Source of the DNA: Larkinella humicola
GTDB taxonomy: Bacteria > Bacteroidota > Bacteroidia > Cytophagales > Spirosomataceae
Direction: 5' to 3'
NCBI RefSeq assembly: GCF_008727875.1
Contig: NZ_VTWS01000006.1
Coordinates: forward strand, 582,468-646,467
DNA: 64,000 bases
Position numbers and translations under genes: made by a program. Positions 8,563-16,666 of this stretch are shown here, in pieces. The notes under the pieces are model-generated. The model did not search any database. It saw only the letters and a list, made by a program, of their open reading frames with translations, and had not been told where the DNA came from. Every line of letters starts with the position of its first letter. Positions within the stretch are counted from its first letter, which is position 1.

Positions 8563-9080
8563 TTTAGGCCATAGCGTTCCGCCAGGATGTTCAGGTGATG
8601 CCGCTCGTGTCCGGCCAGAATGGAAAAAAAGGCGCGGGCCGACAAGGGCGAGCCGTTGGCGGTTCCGATCCGTTGCTGGGCTTCTTCCGCCAGGCTTTCG
8701 GCCAGGGCCAGGGTCGACTGCCGGACGAAACCGTAGTGCGTCACCAATTGCTGCTGCGACTGCGCGCTAAAATTGGCATTGTCGACGTACACGTTTTCGT
8801 CAAAACCCGGCAACGATTGCTGTTCACCCCGTGCGATGCACAGGGCACGGTAGGTAAAAATCCGCTCGGTATCGATCATGTGGCCCAGCATTTCTTTCGG
8901 CGACCATTTTCCGCTAGCATACCGGTAGTCCTGCTGAACGACGGTTAGATTTTTATACAAACTTTCTACCATCGCCTGCTGCTGTCGCAAAAGGTCAATA
9001 ACGTTCTCGGTATCAACCAGATCGATGTATTTGGCAAAAAAGCTCCCTGCCGGGTACTCAGTCGGAAATGGTTTTTTCAT
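8559..9080 (-). CDS. DinB-superfamily protein
   Basis: 173-aa four-helix-bundle protein of the DinB/YfiT group. The likely metal-binding histidines are in LGHMIDTE near residue 67 and in GHERHHLN near 160. Homologues include bacillithiol S-transferases and other metal-dependent thiol transferases; the true substrate is unknown here. It is the first gene of the minus-strand operon. A minus-strand TACCTTTG element (plus-strand 9104-9111) lies just upstream, without a clear -33 box. Confidence 0.87.
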   Translation of the reverse strand: MKKPFPTEYPAGSFFAKYIDLVDTENVIDLLRQQQAMVESLYKNLTVVQQDYRYASGKWSPKEMLGHMIDTERIFTYRALCIARGEQQSLPGFDENVYVDNANFSAQSQQQLVTHYGFVRQSTLALAESLAEEAQQRIGTANGSPLSARAFFSILAGHERHHLNILAERYGLK

Positions 9081-9111
9081 CCTTTTTTATCTGTTTTTTT
9101 TGGCAAAGGTA

Positions 9112-9141
9112 TTGCGTAATGTCTAAAAGCAGCTACCTTTG
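9112..9141 (+). promoter_or_regulatory. Promoter of tRNA-Asp
   Basis: TTGC at 9112-9115, an 18-nt spacer and TACCTTTG at 9134-9141 fit the Bacteroidota sigma-A consensus (TTTG / TAnnTTTG). Transcription would start near 9149, about 30 nt before the tRNA. The minus-strand copy CAAAGGTA at 9104-9111 faces away, suggesting a back-to-back promoter for the DinB gene. Confidence 0.6.
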
Positions 9142-9177
9142 CACCACGTTTTCAGGAAATGAAGGCGGAATAAAAAT

Positions 9178-9251
9178 GGATCGGTAGTTCAGTTGGTTAG
9201 AATGCCGCCCTGTCACGGCGGAGGTCGCGGGTTCGAGTCCCGTCCGATCCG
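9178..9251 (+). tRNA. tRNA-Asp (anticodon GTC)
   Basis: A complete 74-nt cloverleaf. The acceptor stem GGATCGG pairs with CCGATCC, with discriminator G at 9251. The anticodon stem CCGCC/GGCGG encloses the loop CTGTCAC, with anticodon GTC at 9212-9214. The T arm has GGTTCGAGTCC. CCA is not encoded. No integrase gene or second copy of the tRNA 3' end is in the window, so there is no evidence that it is an attachment site. Confidence 0.97.
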
Positions 9252-9293
9252 CTCACAAGCGGGAAGATCCCTCAAAGAATCTGATTTTAGTTT

Positions 9294-9320
9294 AAAAGCC
9301 CGTTTCTACGGGCTTTTTTA
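9294..9320 (+). terminator. Intrinsic terminator downstream of tRNA-Asp
   Basis: AAAAGCCCGT (9294-9303) and ACGGGCTTTT (9308-9317) form a 10-bp stem with a TTCT loop, followed by further T residues. Confidence 0.88.
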
Positions 9321-9766
9321 TTGCCCTCACTTTTTAGCCTGCCTGGAATACGCCCTGTAGTATATCGCATTTTTGGGTACACCCCAAAAAAAATCTGGGT
9401 ACACCCCCCCCCCCGCTGTCATTTTTTCATACAAACAACATAATTGCTAAATCGGGGATTTTTTCTAAAATCTTCCACTTAATCCAATCAGGTTGTGCTC
9501 TCGCACAAAAAATGCACGTTTTCTTAACGACATACGTGTTTCATCAAAGAAGCGTTTTTGAAAGACCCTTGTGTAGGCAACATTTTTATGCAATATGCCC
9601 AGCCTGCTCAGGGGCAAAAATCCACAGCAGTCTGCAAAAGCAGCTTTTACATTTCATTAACATTCTTTTACTAGCCCTCTAACACATCTCAGCGCAAAGA
9701 CTGGTAGGTTTGTTGAAATTCGTCAAAAAGACCCCTGTAACCGAAAGTATATGGAGAAGGCAAGGA
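9321..9766. other. AT-rich non-coding stretch with GGGTACACCCC repeats and a C11 run
   Basis: No gene is supported in this stretch. Two copies of GGGTACACCCC (9375-9385 and 9397-9407) are spaced exactly 22 bp apart, about two helical turns. The second runs into eleven consecutive C residues (9404-9414). The rest is AT-rich with no clear promoter. It marks the left side of the accessory patch. Confidence 0.6.
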
Positions 9767-9886
9767 ATGTGTTTTTTTGCTAATCCGGGAATTTTGCAAG
9801 CTGACAATGGAAGGATCTGGTTTGGCAGGTTTGGATCAATGCACGGAGTGTATCGTCATGATGGAAAGATTATCACAGTCTTTTAA
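9767..9886 (+). pseudogene. Fragment of a two-component-regulator beta-propeller protein
   Basis: A 39-codon open frame reads as one blade of the Reg_prop beta-propeller repeat found in hybrid two-component sensors of Bacteroidota: the ILQADNGRIWFG segment, then GVYRHDGK, then an immediate stop. Nothing else of such a protein (usually over 1000 aa) is present. A T7 run just upstream may mark a frameshift. I read it as a decayed remnant. A short functional peptide is unlikely. Confidence 0.45.
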
Positions 9887-9975
9887 CGTAAAAAGGGGCA
9901 GAAAAAAAGTGTATGGTCCACTGGTTACTTTCCGCTAATTACGAATTCATATGGGTTTACTTTAAATGAAAAAAA

Positions 9976-11079
9976 ATGAAAAAATTAGTTGTGTTTATTC
10001 CGGCGATCCTCCTGGTATTATTTCTACTGAATTCTTTTGTGCTAAAAGAAAAGGGAGCAAAAAAGGAAGCAATAAAAGACGGCAAATCAGCGGGAATTGT
10101 CAACATCATTTTTAAATCTACTGATGGCGGACAAACCTGGCAGGACATTAGCGAAGGACTGCCTGAAAAATTGCAGAAAGCAGGTGTATGGAGAGATGGG
10201 TTCTTTGCAAATGACCGTGGGGTTTATTTACGTGCTGGAAATGGGTTTTATCACAGTGACCCTAATTCTACATCCCCTTTTTGGACAAAAGAAATTTTCC
10301 CTGGTAAACAACGTAACATTGCACCTGGCAAAAATGGGATATTTGCCTATGATTTCAAGGGGCAATTTTTACAAAAAATAAACGGAACGAGTAATTGGTC
10401 ACCCGTGTATACGGATTTTCAAGAGCAAGCCTTACGCCTAAACGGAACGATAGATTATTATTACACGAATTATAAAGTAAAATTCGTACGTACCGTTTTT
10501 GAAACTGCCGGAGGAACCGTTTTCATCGTTTCCAGTAACAGTCTTTTTAGATCGACTAACCATGGAGAAACCTGGAAGCAAGTGCATGCTGGGGGCGGAG
10601 CAATGAATTTGGCAGAGTCAAACGGTGTCCTTTTGGCTACCTGCAGAGAGGGAATATTGAGATCCACCGATGATGGTCAAAACTGGGAACGTGTGATCAG
10701 TGAAGGAGGTGCTGGCATCGCTGTGGAACGTATTAATGGAGGATTTGCTGCTATAGTAAACAACACAATAACTCAAAAAAACAGCATACACATTTCACTG
10801 GATAGTGGAAAAACCTGGAATGCCACGGGCGAAGAACTTCAACCTTCCTGGAGTAGTTTAGTAATGGAAAAAATAGGCTTACTTCAATCTTCATCGGATA
10901 TTTTATCAATTAAACAAATGGGTAACTATCTAATATGTGGTCGCTCAGATGGTATATTCCGGTCATCTGACATGGGCAAAACGTGGCAACAACTATTCCT
11001 TCCTGTTACCGAAAATTATGGCTTCAATTTGTCTGTTTCGGGCAACGTGATCTATGTCATACCAAATAAAGGATGTTAA
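9976..11079 (+). CDS. Secreted BNR/Asp-box beta-propeller protein
   Basis: 367 aa with an N-terminal hydrophobic signal or anchor (residues 4-21). At least four Asp-box repeats of the S-x-D-x-G-x-T-W type are visible: STDGGQTW near 48, STNHGETW near 195, STDDGQNW near 232, and SLDSGKTW and SSDMGKTW toward the end. This pattern occurs in sialidases, sortilin/Vps10-like proteins and photosystem-assembly YCF48 proteins. No catalytic sialidase residues are recognisable, so I call only the fold. The gene is clearly AT-richer than its flanks and has different codon preference, suggesting acquisition by transfer. It stands alone with no obvious partner. Confidence 0.8.
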   Translation: MKKLVVFIPAILLVLFLLNSFVLKEKGAKKEAIKDGKSAGIVNIIFKSTDGGQTWQDISEGLPEKLQKAGVWRDGFFANDRGVYLRAGNGFYHSDPNSTSPFWTKEIFPGKQRNIAPGKNGIFAYDFKGQFLQKINGTSNWSPVYTDFQEQALRLNGTIDYYYTNYKVKFVRTVFETAGGTVFIVSSNSLFRSTNHGETWKQVHAGGGAMNLAESNGVLLATCREGILRSTDDGQNWERVISEGGAGIAVERINGGFAAIVNNTITQKNSIHISLDSGKTWNATGEELQPSWSSLVMEKIGLLQSSSDILSIKQMGNYLICGRSDGIFRSSDMGKTWQQLFLPVTENYGFNLSVSGNVIYVIPNKGC

Positions 11080-11312
11080 AAAACGCCAAATTCAGAAATA
11101 ATGTGCGGGCTGTCTCTTCAGCAGATTCCTCACAAATCTAAAAGTAAAATCTTCATAGGTGAACCGGGAGAAAGACAGCATCAATCAGCGGAGTTTGCGC
11201 TCCCATTCCAAATAGCACTTGTTGTGTCGGGCCGAAGCATCGACCCGTATCAATCCTCGGCAACTGGGGTTGTTGCGGGCCTAGTATTCCACAGGGCCAA
11301 CTTACCTGTCCG

Positions 11313-11762
11313 GAACGGATTGCACTTCCCCACGCCCGTGGCATTGTGTTCGTGGAAACGAAACAAATTATCCATTGCGAAGCGGATCGTAACGACACAC
11401 GGTTTCACCTGGAAAACGGAGAACTGTACATGGTGGCTAAAACCCTTGGCGATGTCCGGGAGGCCCTTGAAATGGGTAATTTCGTGCGGGTTCATCGACA
11501 GTTCATCGTTAACCTGGATCATAGTCAGAAACGGGTTTGGGGTGAGTGGAGGTATCTGCTGCTGAGCAATGGGGTCCGTAATCCCGTGTCCCGCCAGCAG
11601 AAAGACCGGCTGATGGAGCGATGTGGTTGGGTAGGAGGATTCAACAGGGTAAGCCGAGCGATTCACGAAACCGAACGTCCTGGGAAAAATGAGTGTCATC
11701 ATCGACACCGCAACTTTCGGCCCTTTTGTGTTTATTTGCTCTTCCTTCACCCCTACCCATGA
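11313..11762 (+). pseudogene. Remnant of a LytTR response regulator (receiver missing)
   Basis: The frame contains an almost complete LytTR DNA-binding domain: FVETKQIIHCEAD, then HLENGELYMVAKTL, FVRVHRQFIVNLDH, YLLLSNG, and RQQKDRLMERCGW at about 11610-11630. No receiver domain precedes it; the upstream DNA has stops in this frame. The usual stop after GWV is lost, so the frame reads into low-information sequence to 11762. The only start available is an internal GTG at 11346. It is most simply a decayed LytTR regulator, though a stand-alone LytTR protein cannot be excluded. Confidence 0.6.
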
Positions 11763-13864
11763 AACGGTTCACCTACCCCGCCTTACTCCTGATGGTTGGT
11801 TTGCTTAGCCTGACCGAAAAAACCGCCACCGTCGACTGGCCCGAATACAACGGCGGGCCCGATCGCAACCATTTTTCACCCCTCACGCAGCTACATCCCG
11901 GCAATGTGGCGGGATTACAGGTCGCCTGGGAATATGCGTCGGGCGGACTCGATACGCTCAAAAACAACACCCAAATTCAGTGCAACCCGCTCATCATCGA
12001 CGGCGTGCTGTATGGGGTTTCGGCGGGGTCGCAGGCCTTTGCGCTCGACGCGGCCACGGGCAGGGAGCTTTGGAAAACGGCCTTCACCGACAATACCTTC
12101 GCCATGAATAGCCGGGGGGTCACCTACTGGACCGATGGGCAACAGCCCCGGATTTTCTTCGCCTACGGCTCGCTGCTCTATGCCCTCGACGCCCGAACGG
12201 GAAAACCGTTGACCCGTTTTGGAAAAGGCGGAAAAATCAACTTGAAGGAGGGCCTCGCCCGCCCCGGCGCCGACGAGTACGTGGTAAGCAACACCCCGGG
12301 CGTGGTGTATAAAAATCTGCTCATCATGGGCCACCGGGTATCGGAGATCGCCCCGGCCCTGCCCGGTGATGTGCGCGCCTACGACCTGCACACGGGACGG
12401 CTCGTCTGGACGTTCCACACCATTCCACACCCCGGCGAGTACGGGGCCGACACCTGGCCCAAAGATGGTTACCGCAACTTCGGTGGTGCCAACAACTGGA
12501 TGGGCATGGCCATCGACCGGCAGCGCGGCATCGTGTACGTGCCCACAGGAACAGCGGCATTCGATTTATACGGCAGTACCCGGCCCGGCCAGAACCTGTT
12601 CGGCAACAGCCTGATAGCCCTCGATGCGGCCACAGGCAAGCGACGCTGGCATTTTCAGACGGTTCACCACGACATCTGGGACCGTGATATTCCGGCTCCC
12701 CCCAATTTATTCACCGTCGTTCATGACGGCAAAAAGGTGGATGCCGTTTCGGTTTTATCCAAACAAGGTTTCCTTTTTGTCTTCGACCGGGTCACGGGAA
12801 AGCCGCTGTTTCCGATTGAAGAACGCCCCATGCCCGGTTCCAGCGTGCCGGGGGAAAAAGCCTGGCCCACCCAACCGATTCCCCTCAAACCCGCGCCTTT
12901 TACCCGGCAATCGTTTGCGGAAAGCGATATCAATGACTTTGTTACCGACCGCGACACAGTGCTGGCCCAGCTCCGGCGGTGGCAATCGGGGAAGGAGTTC
13001 ATTCCTCTGCCCCTGAGTCCCAACCGGACCGTGTTTTTTCCCGGCACCGACGGCGGGGCGCAGTGGGGCGGGGCCGCGGTGGACGAAACCGGCATTATGT
13101 ACGTTCCTGCCAAGCAAATTCCGGTCACCATGGCGCTGGTTCCAACCCCCGCCAGTTCGATGTCAGCCCAGGCCGTTGAGCGCACGGGTAGCCAGCTCTA
13201 CCAAACCCACTGTGCTGCCTGCCACGGCTCAAACCGGGAAGGCAGTCACGACGGAAGCTACCCGGCTCTAATGAGCATTGCCCGAAAACGCAACGAGACG
13301 TCGGTGGCCCAGGTTCTGGCCAAAGGCCAGGGTATGATGCCGGCCTTCACTCACCTGAAGGAAACCGAGCGCAAGGCCATCGTAGATTTTCTGTTTGGTA
13401 AAACAACGTCCGTCGCCAGCAACGCGGGCCTGAACACGGCACCCTATCACCACACCGGGTTTACCCGCTGGTACGACCGGGCCGGGTATCCCGTGAGCCG
13501 CCCACCCTGGGGTACGCTGACGGCGATCGACCTGAATACGGGCGAACACCGCTGGCAAGTGCCGCTGGGCGAGTACCCCGAACTGGTGGCAAAGGGCATT
13601 CCCCCGACGGGCACCGACAACTACGGTGCCCCGGCTGTCACAGCGGGTGGGTTGCTCTTCATTGCTTCCTCCCGCGACGAACTGATTCGGGCTTTCGACC
13701 GAAAAACGGGCCGTGAGCTTTGGCGCGCCAAACTGCCCGCTGCCGGGTATGCTTCGCCGAGTACGTACGCCGTCAATGGCAAGCAATACGTGGTGATTGC
13801 CTGTGGTGGTGGCAAACTCAAAACGAAATCGGGGGACCGGTACGTGGCGTTTGCGTTGCCGTGA
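11759..13864 (+). CDS. PQQ-dependent dehydrogenase with cytochrome c domain
   Basis: Quinoprotein of about 701 aa, related to the soluble PQQ glucose/alcohol dehydrogenase propellers. The ATG at 11759 begins a signal peptide (MKRFTYPALLLMVGLLSL). The N-terminal two thirds contain PQQ-propeller blades (ALDAATGRELW, ALDARTGKPL, ALDAATGKRRW). A cytochrome c domain inserted at about 475-560 has the haem motif C485-A-A-C-H489 and a Met ligand candidate in GMMPAF. The last propeller part follows (GTLTAIDLNTGEHRW). It would oxidise a sugar or alcohol in the periplasm and pass electrons to its own haem. A paralogue is at 20247-22463. It is convergent with the SO_2930-type cytochrome gene. Confidence 0.9.
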   Translation: MKRFTYPALLLMVGLLSLTEKTATVDWPEYNGGPDRNHFSPLTQLHPGNVAGLQVAWEYASGGLDTLKNNTQIQCNPLIIDGVLYGVSAGSQAFALDAATGRELWKTAFTDNTFAMNSRGVTYWTDGQQPRIFFAYGSLLYALDARTGKPLTRFGKGGKINLKEGLARPGADEYVVSNTPGVVYKNLLIMGHRVSEIAPALPGDVRAYDLHTGRLVWTFHTIPHPGEYGADTWPKDGYRNFGGANNWMGMAIDRQRGIVYVPTGTAAFDLYGSTRPGQNLFGNSLIALDAATGKRRWHFQTVHHDIWDRDIPAPPNLFTVVHDGKKVDAVSVLSKQGFLFVFDRVTGKPLFPIEERPMPGSSVPGEKAWPTQPIPLKPAPFTRQSFAESDINDFVTDRDTVLAQLRRWQSGKEFIPLPLSPNRTVFFPGTDGGAQWGGAAVDETGIMYVPAKQIPVTMALVPTPASSMSAQAVERTGSQLYQTHCAACHGSNREGSHDGSYPALMSIARKRNETSVAQVLAKGQGMMPAFTHLKETERKAIVDFLFGKTTSVASNAGLNTAPYHHTGFTRWYDRAGYPVSRPPWGTLTAIDLNTGEHRWQVPLGEYPELVAKGIPPTGTDNYGAPAVTAGGLLFIASSRDELIRAFDRKTGRELWRAKLPAAGYASPSTYAVNGKQYVVIACGGGKLKTKSGDRYVAFALP

Positions 13865-13892
13865 ACAACGCGGGGGAGAAAATGATACCCGC

Positions 13893-14930
13893 TTACTCCA
13901 TCGCTTTGATCCAGGCCCGAAGCAATTCCAGACTTTCGGTATGCACCGTTTTTCGACCCAGTTCGGGCATCCGATCACCGGGGTCTGTCGAATACAGGCG
14001 GTAGATCAGAATCGATGCCTCGGGTTTGCCCGGTACGATATCGAAGGCGTGACCACCTGACCCGCGTCCCGCGGCAACCGGCGTTTTCAAAATTCCCAGT
14101 GCCGTAGAGTTGGTTTCCCCAATGCTCAGGTTTAATCCCGACGTCATGGCCGGCCCCCTAGGGTTATGACAATGGGCGCAGTTGATGTCGAGCCAGGCCC
14201 GCGCCCGGTCATTGAGCGAACCGGTTTCCGGTTGGTCCCACACGGGCGTTTTGGGGCAGTCGGCCAGCGGGGGCAGGTCCGTTAGCATCCCGGTGCGCTG
14301 CCAGTGCCGGAGTTGGTTTTCTTTTTTTTCTGCCCCTGCATACGCCAGATCGCCGTTGAGCTGCCGCACCGACGGACCGATGGGAGTCAGGACCTCCTGA
14401 CGGTTGTGGCACCCTTTGCATTGGTTCAGGTTGGGAATCCCATACGCGAGCTGACGGGCGGTTCCCCGCGCATCCACGTACTGAACGGTTTTGGTATCGC
14501 CGGCCACTTCCAGCAAGGCGTCGGTCTGCTCGGGGTTCCACACGTATACCAGCGCTTTCCAACCGTCCGGCTGATGAACCAGTAACCGCGTTTCCAGCAA
14601 CCGACGCCCTTTGGCCGGATGGCGAAAGTCATGCGGGTAGTAAAAGGTTTTGATCAGCGTGGTGCCGACCGGAAAATGGAGTACTGCCGTATCGTTGTAC
14701 GCCACCGATTGACCCGGGGGCAGTTTGATGAACCGGAGTTTCTCGGCGTAATCCGAAAACAAAGGTGTGTTCAGTGTGTAGGGTACCACTCCGGCGGCCG
14801 GTTGCTGGCGGACAGGATCGCCGGTAAAAAAGCCGTAGTCCGATAGTTTTTCGGGTACCGTAGCCGTTTGCCAACTGACCAGCGTCAGCCACAGAGCCAG
14901 TAGACACGCTGCGATTAGGTACGTGCGCAT
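13893..14930 (-). CDS. SO_2930-family dihaem c-type cytochrome
   Basis: 345 aa with a signal peptide (residues 1-20) and two haem c motifs, CKGCH near 175 and CAHCH near 253. The segment around FKLP/TPLFSDYA and the spacing of the motifs match the SO_2930/HNE_0200 family, known to occur next to a parallel beta-helix protein, as here. The function of the pair is not established; the haems imply periplasmic electron transfer. It lies 3 bp downstream of the beta-helix gene and is surely in one transcript with it. The neighbouring PQQ dehydrogenase is a possible electron donor (inference). Confidence 0.88.
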   Translation of the reverse strand: MRTYLIAACLLALWLTLVSWQTATVPEKLSDYGFFTGDPVRQQPAAGVVPYTLNTPLFSDYAEKLRFIKLPPGQSVAYNDTAVLHFPVGTTLIKTFYYPHDFRHPAKGRRLLETRLLVHQPDGWKALVYVWNPEQTDALLEVAGDTKTVQYVDARGTARQLAYGIPNLNQCKGCHNRQEVLTPIGPSVRQLNGDLAYAGAEKKENQLRHWQRTGMLTDLPPLADCPKTPVWDQPETGSLNDRARAWLDINCAHCHNPRGPAMTSGLNLSIGETNSTALGILKTPVAAGRGSGGHAFDIVPGKPEASILIYRLYSTDPGDRMPELGRKTVHTESLELLRAWIKAME

Positions 14931-14933
14931 TCG

Positions 14934-16136
14934 TTAACGGGCGTTGAGGGCCGGAGCCTTGAGCGGTGGCAACTGGCAGTCGAACGGGGCAGCATCGCGG
15001 GCCATACTTTTAAAGCCCTGCCCGGCGTCCAGGTTGATGAGGCTTTGGTTTTTGTTGTTACGAATGCAGATGCGACGCTCAGGCAAGGGCTTTCCGTTTG
15101 AGTCCAGCGTGGCCGGATCCACAATACCGTCGTAGAGAATATGAGGGATTTCAGACCCGGTTTTTAGAATTAACGCAAAAAGTTCACTGCGGGCAATCGC
15201 CGGGCCGGGGTTTCGCTCGTAGATGTTGTCGTGAATGGAAACCGCCGTCGGGAAGGGGTAGTAGGCTTTGTCGGTGATGGGCCGTTGGGTAAACAAGTAA
15301 CTAATGATGCCTGTACCCGTGCTTTGATTGCGAATAAACCGGTTGTTAAACACCTCGACCGCGTTGGCCGCCAGAATGAGCAGGCCGGTTCCGGCAGATA
15401 CGGTAGCAACGATGTTCCCTTCGGGAGCAAAATTTGGCAGGTTGTTATCGTGCACGTAGTTATTGAACACGCGCACGTTCCCGCTCTTCTTTTGGACCAG
15501 ATCGGGCAAGTCGAACACCAGGATACCGCCCGTATTTTCGTAGGCTTCGTTGTCGAACACGTCGGCGTCGCGTGAATTTTCGATCTCGATGCCGGCTACG
15601 TTGTGGTACGCCTTACTGTTTTTAACGATAATCCCGCGCGACTGTCCCACGTAGATTCCCGCGTCGGAGGCCCCAATGGCCGTGCAACCCTCAATCACTA
15701 CGTTGTCGCACTGGACCGGATACAGCCCATAGCCGCCATTGGTCGATTTGGGAGGTCCCGTCCACTCGACTTTAACGTTGCGGAAGGTGATGCCTTTGAC
15801 ATTCATGGTTTTGATGCCATCACCCTGGGTATCCTGGACGGTCAAATTCTCGATAACGATATTTTCACCGTTCGATACGCGCAGGCCCTCGGCTCCATCG
15901 GTCTGTCCTTTAAAGCTGAGCACGGTTTTGTCGATGCCTTTCCCGCGAATGACGATGCGCTTTTTGTCCTGAAGTGACAAACTACTGGTGAACGTAAACC
16001 GGCCTGCATCCAGTTCAATGGTACTGCCGTCATCGGCCAGGATCAATTTTGTCTGGTAGCGTTTCTGAACGTCTGACTGGGCGTAGAGCGTAGAAGCAAA
16101 CAGCCAGGTAGTCAGCAGCAATAAGGCCGGTTTCAT
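14934..16136 (-). CDS. Parallel beta-helix repeat protein (SO_2929 type)
   Basis: 400 aa with a signal peptide (ending at TLYAQS). The body is a right-handed parallel beta-helix with short repeats rich in Asn/Asp/Val (VVIEGCTAIGASDAGIYVGQ, GIIVKNSKAYHNVAGIEIEN, DVFDNEAYENTGGILVFD). This fold is shared with pectate lyases and other polysaccharide-acting enzymes, but no catalytic triad is identified. It is the conserved partner of the dihaem cytochrome downstream. It is the first gene of the operon; a perfect TTTTACAGCTGTAAAA palindrome lies about 96 bp before its start. Confidence 0.88.
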   Translation of the reverse strand: MKPALLLLTTWLFASTLYAQSDVQKRYQTKLILADDGSTIELDAGRFTFTSSLSLQDKKRIVIRGKGIDKTVLSFKGQTDGAEGLRVSNGENIVIENLTVQDTQGDGIKTMNVKGITFRNVKVEWTGPPKSTNGGYGLYPVQCDNVVIEGCTAIGASDAGIYVGQSRGIIVKNSKAYHNVAGIEIENSRDADVFDNEAYENTGGILVFDLPDLVQKKSGNVRVFNNYVHDNNLPNFAPEGNIVATVSAGTGLLILAANAVEVFNNRFIRNQSTGTGIISYLFTQRPITDKAYYPFPTAVSIHDNIYERNPGPAIARSELFALILKTGSEIPHILYDGIVDPATLDSNGKPLPERRICIRNNKNQSLINLDAGQGFKSMARDAAPFDCQLPPLKAPALNAR

Positions 16137-16666
16137 CAGGAAAGGGTTTGGGTAAGCGAACCGCTCTCCACCCTGGTCTATGGGGTGGTGGATGCGCCTA
16201 AAACTACCCTAAAGAAGAGTGACTTGCAAATTTTTACAGCTGTAAAATGTATCATAACTACCTGCTTATCGGGCCTTATCAACCTGTAGACTACCGGACT
16301 AGTCAAAGCGAATGGTTCGCCGATGCAGAATGATTTGGCTTGGGTAAGATTCGACGTTGCCCACAAAGTACGTGTCCTTATAGCCAGAAAACTGTAAACC
16401 AGATAGTTAAACCTGCTCCAGACCCGTTCCGGCTTGTTGCAACGCATCCCACAGCACCAACGGGGCTGCTACCCCGGCGCAACACCCGAATCGCCCAGCC
16501 GGATTCGCAAACGGATCTCAAAAGCCGCAAAACCGGCTGAGCCCGGTCCAATCGCGGTTTGAGAGAAGTTTGCGTATAAAGCGGCTGTACAGCGGCTGAA
16601 AACCGCCCTAAAAAAGGGGTTTCATCGGTCCGGTGAATAGCCGGGTTGTTCTGGCAAAACACCCAC
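16137..16666. other. 530-bp region without a supported gene
   Basis: It contains the 16-bp palindrome listed separately and short minus-strand coding-like traces, such as a frame ending in a stop at about 16302 and a stretch around 16430-16510 that needs a frameshift to read through. They may be fragments of a degraded gene. I could not assign any family and do not call one. Confidence 0.5.
16232..16247. promoter_or_regulatory. Perfect palindrome TTTTACAGCTGTAAAA, candidate repressor operator
   Basis: A 16-bp perfect dyad whose core TACAGCTGTA matches the TACAnnTGTA operator of the BlaI/MecI/CopY repressor family. It overlaps a minus-strand AAAATTTG (plus-strand 16227-16234), a fair -7 element for the operon starting at 16136, which is a natural place for a repressor site. 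No BlaI or CopY gene is in the window. Confidence 0.5.

Noticed and set aside
9178..11762. Genomic island inserted at tRNA-Asp
   Set aside because: The composition shift is real, but no integrase and no second copy of the tRNA 3' end were found in the window, so insertion at the tRNA is unsupported.
16178..16447. An 89-codon minus-strand open frame upstream of the beta-helix operon
   Set aside because: It has no family signature, it covers the operator palindrome and the promoter region, and other frames there look equally coding-like only in fragments.
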